This document shows, piece by piece, positions 16,575-24,511 of a DNA stretch of 64,000 nucleotides (its first letter is position 1; each line of letters starts with the position of its first letter). This stretch comes from Streptosporangium album. Its GTDB lineage: Bacteria > Actinomycetota > Actinomycetes > Streptosporangiales > Streptosporangiaceae. The DNA lies in NCBI RefSeq assembly GCF_014203795.1, contig NZ_JACHJU010000001.1, positions 1,178,001 through 1,242,000 on the forward strand, given 5' to 3'. A program made the position numbers and the translations under genes. The notes beneath the pieces were generated by a model, which did no database searches, had not been told where the DNA came from, and worked only from the letters and a program-made list of their open reading frames with translations.

Positions 16575-17447
16575 ATGAACGTCGGCCTTGGCCTGCCCAT
16601 CAGCGATCCGCCGGCGCTGCTCGACTGGGCCCGGCATGCCGACGCCGGGCCGTTCACCACCCTTGCCCTGCTGGATCGTCTGGCGTACGACAATCCCGAG
16701 CCCCTGGTGGCACTGGCCATGCTCGCGGGTGCCACCACCCGCGTCCGGGTGCAGACCGAGGTCCTGCTCGCCCCCTTACGGCAGCCCGCGCTGATGGCCA
16801 AACAGGCCGCGACTCTGGACCGCATGTCGGGCGGCCGTCTCACCCTCGGCATCGGGCTCGGGGCACGGCGGGACGACTACCGGGCCGCCGGGGTGGACCT
16901 CCACGGCCGCGGTGCGCTGCTCGACGAGATCATGACGGTGATGCGCCGCGTCTGGCACGGCGAGCCGTACGGGGACGGAGTGGGCCCTGTCGGGCCCGCG
17001 CCCGCCCGCGAAGGCGGACCGGAGGTGCTGTTCGGCGCCTTCAGCCCGGCGGCGATCCGGCGCATCGCCCGCCTCGGGGACGGCTTCCTGTGCGCGTCCC
17101 CCCTGGCAGACGTGGACCGACTGTTCCGTGCCACCGAGCATGAGTGGCAGGCCGCGGGCCGCAGCGGCCGTCCCAGGCTGGTCGCCCAGGTGAACGCCGC
17201 CCTGGGGCCGGATCCCGTGATCGAGGAGGCGCGCGACGCACTCCACCGCTACTACAGCGGGTCCGAGTACATGGACATGCCGGCCGACTACGCCGACGTG
17301 ACCGTGGAGAGAATGCTCACCACTCCCGGCGAGATCCGCGACGCCCTTACCCGGTTGAACGATCTGGGAGCCGACGAGGTCATGTTCTACTGCTGGTCCG
17401 GGGACGCCGATCAGGTCGACCGTTTCGCCCAGTCACTGGCCCCGTGA
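16575..17447 (+). CDS. LLM-class (F420/flavin-dependent) oxidoreductase
   Basis: This 290-residue luciferase-like monooxygenase-fold protein reads NVGLGLPISDPPALLDWARH at the N-terminus. It continues with RVRVQTEVLLAPLRQPALMA, LDRMSGGRLTLGIGLGARRD, RGALLDEIMTVMRRVWHGEP, LFGAFSPAAIRRIARLGDGF and a C-terminal helix. These are the strands and helices that hold F420 or FMN in the TIM barrel. The length is at the short end for the family, as in actinobacterial F420-dependent members. GGGGG lies about seven bases before the ATG. The substrate is not inferable and neighbours give no clue. Confidence 0.88.
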   Translation: MNVGLGLPISDPPALLDWARHADAGPFTTLALLDRLAYDNPEPLVALAMLAGATTRVRVQTEVLLAPLRQPALMAKQAATLDRMSGGRLTLGIGLGARRDDYRAAGVDLHGRGALLDEIMTVMRRVWHGEPYGDGVGPVGPAPAREGGPEVLFGAFSPAAIRRIARLGDGFLCASPLADVDRLFRATEHEWQAAGRSGRPRLVAQVNAALGPDPVIEEARDALHRYYSGSEYMDMPADYADVTVERMLTTPGEIRDALTRLNDLGADEVMFYCWSGDADQVDRFAQSLAP

Positions 17448-17616
17448 TCCACGCCGGAACCTGAGCGATCCGGGTCGCGGCGATATCCCCGCCGGCCCGG
17501 CCGTCGGTCAGGCCTACGCGTGGAGCGTCTTCAAGCCGCCTCTGGAGTCGGCGCTTCACATTGAGCTGCCGCAGGGTACGGCAGGCGGTCTCGGCGGCCA
17601 CCTGGACGACACGCAT
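17380..17616 (-). pseudogene. Short ORF behind a SoxR-like promoter, probably truncated
   Basis: The ATG at 17616 follows GAGGAG at a good distance and opens 78 codons. Only the first residues, MRVVQV, resemble anything: the start of zinc-type quinone oxidoreductases. The remainder is Arg-rich without a recognised domain and runs into the end of the LLM gene on the other strand. It lies correctly placed downstream of the operator at 17653-17674, so it is probably the stub of a redox enzyme gene that was deleted. Confidence 0.35.
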
Positions 17617-17652
17617 GCCCATCACTCCTCGCTGCCTTCACACACAGCATCG

Positions 17653-17674
17653 GACCTCACGTTGACTTGAGGTC
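17653..17674 (-). promoter_or_regulatory. SoxR/MerR-type operator in a long-spacer promoter
   Basis: Read on the minus strand, the site is an inverted repeat, GACCTCA and TGAGGTC around eight bases. It fits the SoxR box CCTCAAG-N4-CTTGAGG with one mismatch. It falls between a -35-like TTGACC and a -10-like GATGCT separated by 19 bp, the stretched spacing that MerR-family activators correct by twisting DNA. Confidence 0.6.
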
Positions 17675-17757
17675 AAAGAATCGTGATGGGCATCACATGA
17701 TCACGATCGTATGCTTGCACATACCGCCCGATACCATCCGCCAGAGGCCAGAGGATC

Positions 17758-18831
17758 ATGACCGTGCTCCGTTCTCCCGATGACCTGCCGGACTACCGCA
17801 GCCGCGTGCGGGGCTGCCTCCTGGGCGGTGCGCTCGGCGACGCGCTGGGAGCCCCCGTCGAGTTCGAGTCGGTCCGCAGGATCCGCGAGCAGTACGGCCC
17901 GGCGGGAGTGACCGGGCTGGTGACCGACTGGCGCGGCAAGGTCGGCCTGATCACCGATGACACGCAGATGACGCTGTTCACCGTGGAGGGCCTGATCCGC
18001 CGGCCGGAGGTCGCCGCCCTGCGGCGGGCCTACCTGCGCTGGCTGGACACCCAGCAGCACCCCTCCCCTCCCCCGGCCAACGGGGTGATCCGCACCGGCT
18101 GGCTCCGCGAGCAGGCGTGGCTCTACTCCAAGCGGGCTCCCGGCAACGCCTGCCTGTCGGGGCTGCTCCACGGGCAGGCGGTCGCCCCCGCGCCGTTCGG
18201 CGAGCGGGGACCGGTCAACCCCGACTCCAAGGGCTGCGGGACCGTCATGCGCTCGGCCCCCTTCGGCCTGCGCGCGCCGAGCCCCCGGCACGCTTTCGAG
18301 CTGTCGGCCGAATGCGCCCAGATCACCCACGGCCACCCCACCGGCTACCTCGCCGCCGGCGCCTTCGCCGCCGTCGTGCACTTCCTGATGGAGGGCGGAC
18401 CGCTCGCGGAGGCCGTACGGAAGGCGACGGACCTGCTGATGGCCTACCCCCGCCACGAGGAGACCACCCGGGCGCTGCGCGCCGCCGTGGACCTGGCGGC
18501 GGAGGGCGCTCCCAGCCCGGAGAAGGTCGAGTCGCTCGGCGGGGCGTGGGTGGCGGAGGAGGCCCTGGCCATCGCGGTCTACTGCGCCCTGGCGTACCCG
18601 GAGGCCCACGAGCTCCCGCAGGCGTTGCTGCTCGCGGTCAACCACTCCGGCGACAGCGACTCCACCGGAGCGATCTGCGGCAACCTGCTCGGAGCCCTCC
18701 ACGGTGAGACGGCGCTCCCCGCCAGGTGGCTGGCCCAGCTGGAGGGCCGCGACGTCATCGTCGAACTGGCCGACGACTTCACCGCGCAGCCGGCCGGGGA
18801 TCTGGGGCACGAGAAGTATCCCCGCGACTGA
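17758..18831 (+). CDS. ADP-ribosylglycohydrolase family protein
   Basis: This 357-residue all-helical dinuclear-magnesium hydrolase (DraG/ARH family) has its metal-site motifs in order: CLLGGALGDALGAPVEFE near residue 20, LITDDTQMTLFTVE near 65, SKGCGTVMRSAPFGL near 160, ITHGHPTGYLAAGAF near 190, and NHSGDSDSTGAICGNLLGAL near 300 with the conserved D-S-D-S-T. Such enzymes remove ADP-ribose from proteins or nucleic acids, or hydrolyse related nucleoside compounds. AGAGGA precedes the ATG. No ADP-ribosyltransferase is nearby, so the partner reaction is unknown. Confidence 0.93.
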   Translation: MTVLRSPDDLPDYRSRVRGCLLGGALGDALGAPVEFESVRRIREQYGPAGVTGLVTDWRGKVGLITDDTQMTLFTVEGLIRRPEVAALRRAYLRWLDTQQHPSPPPANGVIRTGWLREQAWLYSKRAPGNACLSGLLHGQAVAPAPFGERGPVNPDSKGCGTVMRSAPFGLRAPSPRHAFELSAECAQITHGHPTGYLAAGAFAAVVHFLMEGGPLAEAVRKATDLLMAYPRHEETTRALRAAVDLAAEGAPSPEKVESLGGAWVAEEALAIAVYCALAYPEAHELPQALLLAVNHSGDSDSTGAICGNLLGALHGETALPARWLAQLEGRDVIVELADDFTAQPAGDLGHEKYPRD

Positions 18832-18834
18832 CTC

Positions 18835-20685
18835 CTACCGGGGCACCGGGGAGGGGACCCGCAGCGGTGGAAGGCTGGGCGGCGTGGCCGTGGAGAAGGC
18901 GCCCGTCAGCATCGTGGAGACCGTGTAGAGGTTCCAGGCGGCGTCCATCCGCCGTCTGGGGAAGGCCGCCGACAGGGTGGCCGTGCCGGTCTCGTCGAAG
19001 ACGCAGGCGAGTTCGCCGGCCGCGTCCGGGCCGGCGATGCCCGCCCACAACAGGTCGGCCAGCTCCGGCGGAGGGCTCAGCCGCCAGTTCCAGGGTTTTC
19101 CGCCCGCCCCGGGCAGGTCGCCCACGGCAGGGCGGCCGAGCCCCCGCCACCGCGGGCGGAGCCGGTCCATCAGCGTGCGGTCGGGACGCTCGGTTTCGAA
19201 GCGCCATGGGCTGCCCTCCACGGGGACGCCGCGCAGCTGCGGCGCGAAAGCGGTGATCACGTCGTGGACGACCTCCTCCGAGCGCCGCCACAGCGGGTCG
19301 ATGCCCAACGCGGTCCGGACGACCAGGTTGTCGAGGAACGGCGGGACGGGATTTCCGGTGCGCAGCAGCGACGCGCGCGACGCGGCGTGCCAGCGGCCGA
19401 CCCGGTACGTCAGATACAGGTGGTCGAGCGCCCGCACGCCGTCCGCACGGCAGCGGTCCTGCCAGGGGGCGGCCAGCGCGCGGCCGTGCTCCTTGGCCTC
19501 CCGCGTCAGCAGGTCGGCGTTCTTGCCGAAGAGGGTGTCCACCCGGCGCAGGACGGCCCCCGGACCCAGCTCGGCCTGGTTGTACAGGAAGCCTCCCCGC
19601 AGGATCTCCCCGCCGTGCCCGGACATCCGGGGTGTGGGATCGAACCGCACGGCACCTGGAACGTTCTCGTACGCCGAGATCATGCCCTCGCAGGCGGCCA
19701 GCGCGTTGTGACTGCGGACGAGGGGATGGGGGACGATCAGATCCGCGCCGTCCTCGGACCGTTTCGGCTCGGCGGCGCGGTGCTCGACGCCGAGCGCCGC
19801 CGCCACGCGCCGGGCGATCACCACGTCCGGGTGCCCGTCGTGCCCGGAGGTCGCCGTGGTGAACGGGATGCCGGCGCTGTGCAGCAGCGCGGCGAGCAGC
19901 CGGCTGTCACGGCCGCCGGTGAGCGAGAGCCGTACCGGCTCCGGCGTGTCCCGCAGTGGTCGCACCGCGGTGAGCAGCGCGTCGGCGAGTTCGGCGACCT
20001 GGGCCCGCTTCTCCCGCTTGGAGGCCGGCTTCGGACGCGCCTCGGGGAGGGGGGCCACCGTGACGGTACGGCGGCCCGCCGCGATCCTGATCTCCGCCGC
20101 CGGCGGCAGCGCGCCGACCCGGTCGAACGGCGTCTCGTCGGAGAGGAAGTAGCCGATCCGCGCCATCGACTGCAGCGCGGGCAGGTCCCAGACGATCCCG
20201 GGCCTGCTCGACGCGGTCTCGGCGGCGCGGGCGACGAGGTGGACGAGCAGGGCCCGGCTGCCGACGACGTGCACGTCCGAGGTCTCGGTGTGGAAGACCG
20301 GGCACACCCGGGTGAACCCGGTGGCCGCGCTCAGCTCCTCCTCATCGGCCCGGAAGATCGAGAAACAGCCGCCGGTGCGGATGACGGCCGCACCCAGCCG
20401 GGGGGCGCCCAGCAGCCGGTCCACCTCGGCCGGTTCGGCGAGGTGCCCGGTGAGGCCCGCCACCCGGCCGCCGGCCGAGCAGATGATCGGCGGTCCGTGG
20501 CCTTCGGGCTCGTTGGACCAGGAGAGCAGCGCCGTGCCGCCGGTGGCGGAGTGCCACTCGCGTGCGGTCACGGTCGCGGCCGGCACCGGGAAGGCCCGTG
20601 TGATCGCCTCGCGGGCCACGGCGAGCGCCGTGGGAGGCAGCGGGGTGCCCGGACGTTTGGCCGTGACTGCCAGATGGACGCGCAA
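18835..20685 (-). CDS. Asparagine-synthetase-like amidotransferase, orphan
   Basis: This 616-residue protein opens at TTG 20685 with GGAG upstream. It has a degenerate Ntn-like N-terminal half; there is no Cys at position 2, so glutaminase activity is not expected. An AsnB-type synthetase domain follows from about residue 240, with the PPi loop LSLTGGRDSRLLAALLHSAG, the downstream DVVIARRVAAALGVEH, and MSGHGGEILRGGFLYN. Stand-alone AsnB-like proteins with this layout serve as macrolactam cyclases in lasso-peptide pathways, or act on other acyl-adenylate substrates. No precursor peptide, leader protease or RRE protein is recognisable next to it. It ends 4 bp from the convergent ADP-ribosylglycohydrolase gene. 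Confidence 0.82.
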   Translation of the reverse strand: MRVHLAVTAKRPGTPLPPTALAVAREAITRAFPVPAATVTAREWHSATGGTALLSWSNEPEGHGPPIICSAGGRVAGLTGHLAEPAEVDRLLGAPRLGAAVIRTGGCFSIFRADEEELSAATGFTRVCPVFHTETSDVHVVGSRALLVHLVARAAETASSRPGIVWDLPALQSMARIGYFLSDETPFDRVGALPPAAEIRIAAGRRTVTVAPLPEARPKPASKREKRAQVAELADALLTAVRPLRDTPEPVRLSLTGGRDSRLLAALLHSAGIPFTTATSGHDGHPDVVIARRVAAALGVEHRAAEPKRSEDGADLIVPHPLVRSHNALAACEGMISAYENVPGAVRFDPTPRMSGHGGEILRGGFLYNQAELGPGAVLRRVDTLFGKNADLLTREAKEHGRALAAPWQDRCRADGVRALDHLYLTYRVGRWHAASRASLLRTGNPVPPFLDNLVVRTALGIDPLWRRSEEVVHDVITAFAPQLRGVPVEGSPWRFETERPDRTLMDRLRPRWRGLGRPAVGDLPGAGGKPWNWRLSPPPELADLLWAGIAGPDAAGELACVFDETGTATLSAAFPRRRMDAAWNLYTVSTMLTGAFSTATPPSLPPLRVPSPVPR

Positions 20686-20811
20686 CGGGGACTCCAGTTC
20701 TGTGGCTTACCCCCTTACTCCGCCGATGCCGCGATCCTCTTTCACGCCTCACCACGATCCGCCGGCCGAGCGTGGCGTGGTCACACGCTCTTCCGGCGGG
20801 ATCTCAGACGA

Positions 20812-21282
20812 TCACATGGCGGGTCCTCGCCGGTGATCGTGGTGCTCCAGGACCCGGGCGAGCAGCCGGGTCAGCTGGTCCCGCTCCTCGGACGACAGGG
20901 GGGCGAAGATCGCGTCCTGGACCCCGGCGAGGATCTCGTCGAGCTCCCGCAGCCGCTCGCCCCCGGCGGGGGTGAGCGTGATGACGTTGCGCCTGCGGTC
21001 CGCCGGGTCGGGATCGCGCTCGACGAGACCCCAGGCGGCGAGTTCGTTGATCGCCCCGACGATGTAGCTGCGGTCGATGCCGCAGCGGCGCCCCAGGCTC
21101 GCCTGGCTGGCGGGGCCGAACTCCTCCAGCGCGGCGAGCAGGGCGTAGTGGTAACGACGGGCGTCGGTGGTGCCGAAGGCCTCCCACAACAGCCTGCCGG
21201 CGTGCGTCGCCGTATGGGTCAGCAGCCAGCTCGGAGTGCCTTTCAGCCGGGCGGGGGTGGTGTCGTCGGCCGTCGTCTCCAT
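20812..21282 (-). CDS. MarR-family regulator
   Basis: This 156-residue winged-helix repressor starts at ATG 21282. The recognition region reads LGRRCGIDRSYIVGAINELA, and the wing reads VERDPDPADRRRNVITLTPAGGERL. It is divergent from an MFS exporter gene and separated from it by 104 bp that contain two adjacent 15-bp palindromes. It most likely represses the exporter, and perhaps itself, and is released by a drug-like ligand. The upstream ribosome-binding site is weak. Confidence 0.9.
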   Translation of the reverse strand: METTADDTTPARLKGTPSWLLTHTATHAGRLLWEAFGTTDARRYHYALLAALEEFGPASQASLGRRCGIDRSYIVGAINELAAWGLVERDPDPADRRRNVITLTPAGGERLRELDEILAGVQDAIFAPLSSEERDQLTRLLARVLEHHDHRRGPAM

Positions 21283-21328
21283 GCGATCCAGCCTAACAAA
21301 CTTGTTGGTCACACCCACGACTGTTATC

Positions 21329-21358
21329 GTTGGCCAAGCCAACGTTGGCCTGACCAAC
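21329..21358. promoter_or_regulatory. Two abutting 15-bp palindromic operators
   Basis: GTTGGCCAAGCCAAC (21329-21343, perfect with a 3-bp centre) is followed without a gap by GTTGGCCTGACCAAC (21344-21358, one mismatch). A third, partial element, TTGTTGGTCAC, sits at about 21302-21312. The placement between marR and the MFS gene marks them as MarR binding sites. Confidence 0.75.
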
Positions 21359-21386
21359 ATTAATGTCGTCCTTATGAGGTTCCCCC

Positions 21387-22823
21387 ATGAGTACAGCCGT
21401 CGCGGCACCGGCCCCACCCGACTCACGACGCTGGCGGGCGCTGGGGGCGATCGCCGCCGGCCAGTTCATGATCGCGGTCGATGCCACGATCATGAACATC
21501 TCACTGCCCTCCGCACAGCGGGCCCTGCACCTGCCGGACTCCGGCGCGCAGTGGGTGATCACCATCTTCGCCCTCTGCTACGGCGGGCTCCTCCTGCTCG
21601 GGGGCAGACTGTCCGACCTGATCGGCCGCAGGAACTGCCTGCTGATCGGGCTGGCCGGGTTCGCCGCGGCCTCGATCCTGGGCGGGGCGGCCGTCAACCC
21701 GGCCATGCTCCTGCTCTCCCGGGCGCTGCAGGGAGTGTTCGGAGCCCTGTTCACCCCCTCCGCCCTCGCCCTGCTCGGCACCACGTTCACCACCCCCGCC
21801 GAGCGCGGCAAAGCCTTCGGGATCTACGGAACCGTCATGGGCAGCAGCTCTGGCATCGGCCTGATGCTCGGCGGGGTCCTCACCGACACCCTCGGCTGGC
21901 GCTGGAGCATGTACGTGAGCGTTCCCATCGCGGTCGCCGCCGCGGCCGGCATCGCCCACGCCGTCCGGCCCGCCCCCCGCCAGGCCGGAACCCGGGTGGA
22001 CGTCACCGGCGCGGTGCTGGCCACCTCCGGGTTCATGGCACTGGTCTTCGGGCTCACCCGGGTCAGCTCCGACGGCTGGTCCGCGCCCCTCACGATCGGC
22101 AGCCTCGTGGCGGGGGCGGCCCTGCTGGCGCTGTTCGTCCTCCTCGAGAGCCGGATCGCCCAGCCGCTGCTGCCGCTGCGTGTCGTCCTGGACCGCAGCC
22201 GGGGCGGCGCCTACCTCGCGGTCCTGTGCATGGCGGTGGGCAACTTCGCCGCGTTCTTCTTCCTCACCTTCTTCCTGCAGAACGTCCTGGAACTCTCCCC
22301 CCTCGTGACAGGGCTCGCCTTCCTGCCGTACACCGCCGCCATCATGATCGCCGTGCGCCTCGCCAAAAGGCTCCTGGAACACGCCCCGGTGCGGCTGCTG
22401 CTCTGCTCGGGACTGCTGTCGACCGCCCTCGCGCTCGCGCTGTTCGGCCTGCTCCGCCTCGACAGCGGCTACGCGTTCCCCCTGCTGCCGATCCTCGTGC
22501 TGCTCGGAACCGGAAACGGCTGGGTGCTGGTGACCGCCAACAGCACCGCGACCCTCGACGCGGGCCCGGACACCGCGGTGGCCGGGGCCACCGTGATGAC
22601 CTCGATGCAGATCGGCGCCTCACTCGGCATCGCGCTGCTCGGCACCGCCGCCGGTACGGCCACCGCCGCCTTCCTCGGCTCCCACCCCGGGGCCACGGGC
22701 CTGGCCGCACGCGCCACCGTGCACGGTTACACCGTCGCCGGCATGGCGGGCGCCGCCTTCCTCTGCCTGGCGGCCCTCACCGTCTTCCTCGTCGCCGGCC
22801 AGAAAGGATCCGGCGGGCGATGA
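21387..22823 (+). CDS. DHA2-type MFS drug exporter (EmrB/QacA-like)
   Basis: This 478-residue, 14-helix proton-driven exporter starts FMIAVDATIMNISLPSAQRA, the helix 1 motif D1 of the DHA2 family. GGRLSDLIGRRNCLLIGL (motif A) and LQGVFGALFTPSALALLG (motif B) follow, and the motif C region is GIYGTVMGSSSGIGLMLGGV. It sits in the cytoplasmic membrane and probably expels hydrophobic or cationic toxins. GAGG lies before the ATG. The divergent MarR regulator and twin operators give the likely control, and the NmrA-like reductase gene follows on the same strand. Confidence 0.93.
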   Translation: MSTAVAAPAPPDSRRWRALGAIAAGQFMIAVDATIMNISLPSAQRALHLPDSGAQWVITIFALCYGGLLLLGGRLSDLIGRRNCLLIGLAGFAAASILGGAAVNPAMLLLSRALQGVFGALFTPSALALLGTTFTTPAERGKAFGIYGTVMGSSSGIGLMLGGVLTDTLGWRWSMYVSVPIAVAAAAGIAHAVRPAPRQAGTRVDVTGAVLATSGFMALVFGLTRVSSDGWSAPLTIGSLVAGAALLALFVLLESRIAQPLLPLRVVLDRSRGGAYLAVLCMAVGNFAAFFFLTFFLQNVLELSPLVTGLAFLPYTAAIMIAVRLAKRLLEHAPVRLLLCSGLLSTALALALFGLLRLDSGYAFPLLPILVLLGTGNGWVLVTANSTATLDAGPDTAVAGATVMTSMQIGASLGIALLGTAAGTATAAFLGSHPGATGLAARATVHGYTVAGMAGAAFLCLAALTVFLVAGQKGSGGR

Positions 22824-22938
22824 ACCGGCGCGACCGCGGAACGGCCCCCGCGGCCCGCCGGAGATCCTTGAAACAGACCTTCCACTTCCGACCCGGCGGT
22901 CCCGCACCCGGGACACGTCCACCGAGGAGACACTCATC

Positions 22939-23775
22939 ATGATTCTGGTAACCGGCGCAACCGGAAACGTCGGCCGCAACGTGGTACGGCAACTGCTCGA
23001 CGCGGGCGAGAAGGTGCGGGCGATCACCCGCCACCCCGAGAGTGCCGGGCTGCCGGACGGCGTCGAGGTGCTCCCCGGCGACCTGACCCGGCCCGAGACG
23101 CTGCCCGCCGCGCTGCGAGGGGTCGAGCAGGCGTTCCTCTTCCCCGTGTTCGGCTCGCTGGACGACTTCCTCCGGATCGGAAAGGAGTCCGGGCTGGAGC
23201 AGGTCGTGCTGCTGTCCTCGGGGGCGGTGACCTTCCCGACGCCCAACTGGATCGGGGACCGGCACCTCGAGTGCGAGCGGGCGGTAGAGGAGTCCGGCCT
23301 GTCGTGGACCCATGTGCGGCCGGGCATGTTCATGGCCAACGACCTCGCGTGGGCCGCGCAGATCGCGGCCGGCGATGTGGTCCGCGCGCCGTACGGGGAC
23401 GCGGCCGCGGCGCCGATCGACGAGCGCGACATCGCCGCGGTCGCCGTCCGCGCCCTGCTCGATCGGCAGGCCGGGGAGGCGCACCTGATCGGCGGGCCGG
23501 AGTCGCTGACCCAGATCGAGCGGGTGCGGATCCTCGGCGAGGCGATCGGCCGCGAGCTGCGGTTCGAGGAGCTGCCGAGGGAGCAGGCCAGAGAGCACAT
23601 GATCGGTCAGCTCCCCCCGCAGGCGGTCGACTTCATGCTCGACGGGCTCGCCTCGGCGGTCGGCCGGACGGCGGAGGTGTCGCCCGTCGTCGAGCAGGTC
23701 ACCGGCCGCCCGGCCCACACCTACGCCCAGTGGGCCGCCCACCACGCGGACGACTTCCGCCGCACCCCGGCCTGA
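22939..23775 (+). CDS. NmrA-like NAD(P)H-binding protein / atypical SDR
   Basis: This 278-residue protein has a Rossmann fold with the N-terminal nucleotide motif ILVTGATGNVGRNVVRQLL. It continues with VRAITRHPESAGLPDGVEVL and an LLSSGAV segment in place of the classical SDR catalytic serine and YxxxK. TWIGDR-type and HVRPGMFMANDLAW segments follow. Such proteins either sense NADP+ or reduce quinones and related compounds. GAGGAG lies well placed before the ATG. It starts 115 bp after the exporter gene and may share its transcript. A strong hairpin follows. Confidence 0.88.
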   Translation: MILVTGATGNVGRNVVRQLLDAGEKVRAITRHPESAGLPDGVEVLPGDLTRPETLPAALRGVEQAFLFPVFGSLDDFLRIGKESGLEQVVLLSSGAVTFPTPNWIGDRHLECERAVEESGLSWTHVRPGMFMANDLAWAAQIAAGDVVRAPYGDAAAAPIDERDIAAVAVRALLDRQAGEAHLIGGPESLTQIERVRILGEAIGRELRFEELPREQAREHMIGQLPPQAVDFMLDGLASAVGRTAEVSPVVEQVTGRPAHTYAQWAAHHADDFRRTPA

Positions 23776-23785
23776 CGACCGCGTA

Positions 23786-23823
23786 ACGGACCGGCCGGTT
23801 CCAGAAGGAGCCGGCCGGTCCGT
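23786..23823 (+). terminator. Strong hairpin after the NmrA-like gene
   Basis: ACGGACCGGCCGG pairs perfectly with CCGGCCGGTCCGT (13 bp) around a 12-nt loop that can close two more pairs. It lies 10 bp after the stop and would also face the convergent gene that ends at 23876. Confidence 0.75.
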
Positions 23824-23875
23824 ACGGGCACCGCCAGGGACGAGAAGTGAAAACTGAGATCACCGGCCCGGCCGG

Positions 23876-24511
23876 CTACGCGCCGGGGCCGGAGTGCGGG
23901 GACGCCTGGGCCGCGGCGATCTCGGCGAACACCTCCATGAGCTCCACGAGCTCCTTCTCGGCCTTGCGCCGGGCCAGGACCGGCTCCGCGAGGTCGGGCC
24001 GGACCGCGATCAGGTCGGCGATCTGAATGATCAGCGAGCGCCGCACGGACCGGTCGGGGTGGTTCATCAGCCGGGTGACGGCGCGCACGTAGCGAGGATC
24101 GCCCGGCTCGGGTGGGCGGCGCTTGATCCGCCTCATGAAGTGGGCGGCGGTGACCCGGTGCAGGGACCGGATGATCTCCCTTGCCGGCGGCATCGGATCG
24201 GCGAGCAGCACCACCAGCATCTCCTCCTCCGTCACCGTTCCGACCGTCCCAATGACCTCCGCGACCGTGGCCTCGACGGATCCGGCCTCGTCACCGGTGA
24301 CGGTCACGAACCGGCAGCCGATCCCGTGGGATTCGCCGTACAGGACGAAGGTCTCCCCGGAGACCTGCCAGCCGAGCTGCGTGACGTCGTAGTGGCCGTA
24401 CGGCAGGTCTGTCGTTTTCGTCCAGCCGCTGCTGCGGGCGTGCGCGACGAGGGCCGCCACATCCGCGTCGTCGGTGAGGACCAGGCTGTGTTCGTGCCGG
24501 AACCGGCTCAT
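23876..24511 (-). CDS. Hypothetical protein coupled to the upstream gene
   Basis: This 211-residue protein of unknown function has a predicted alpha/beta N-terminal part (DADVAALVAHARSSGWTK, GWQVSGETFVLYGESHGIG) and an Arg-rich helical C-terminus with SVRRSLIIQIADLIAVRPD, suggesting a short helical-repeat tail. The ATG at 24511 overlaps the stop of the upstream gene as ATGA, so the two products are probably made together. No catalytic motif, signal or membrane segment is visible. Confidence 0.8.
   Translation of the reverse strand: MSRFRHEHSLVLTDDADVAALVAHARSSGWTKTTDLPYGHYDVTQLGWQVSGETFVLYGESHGIGCRFVTVTGDEAGSVEATVAEVIGTVGTVTEEEMLVVLLADPMPPAREIIRSLHRVTAAHFMRRIKRRPPEPGDPRYVRAVTRLMNHPDRSVRRSLIIQIADLIAVRPDLAEPVLARRKAEKELVELMEVFAEIAAAQASPHSGPGA

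Noticed and set aside
20686..20811. Lasso peptide precursor next to the asparagine-synthetase-like gene
   Set aside because: No short ORF with a leader and a core of the expected pattern was found on either strand.
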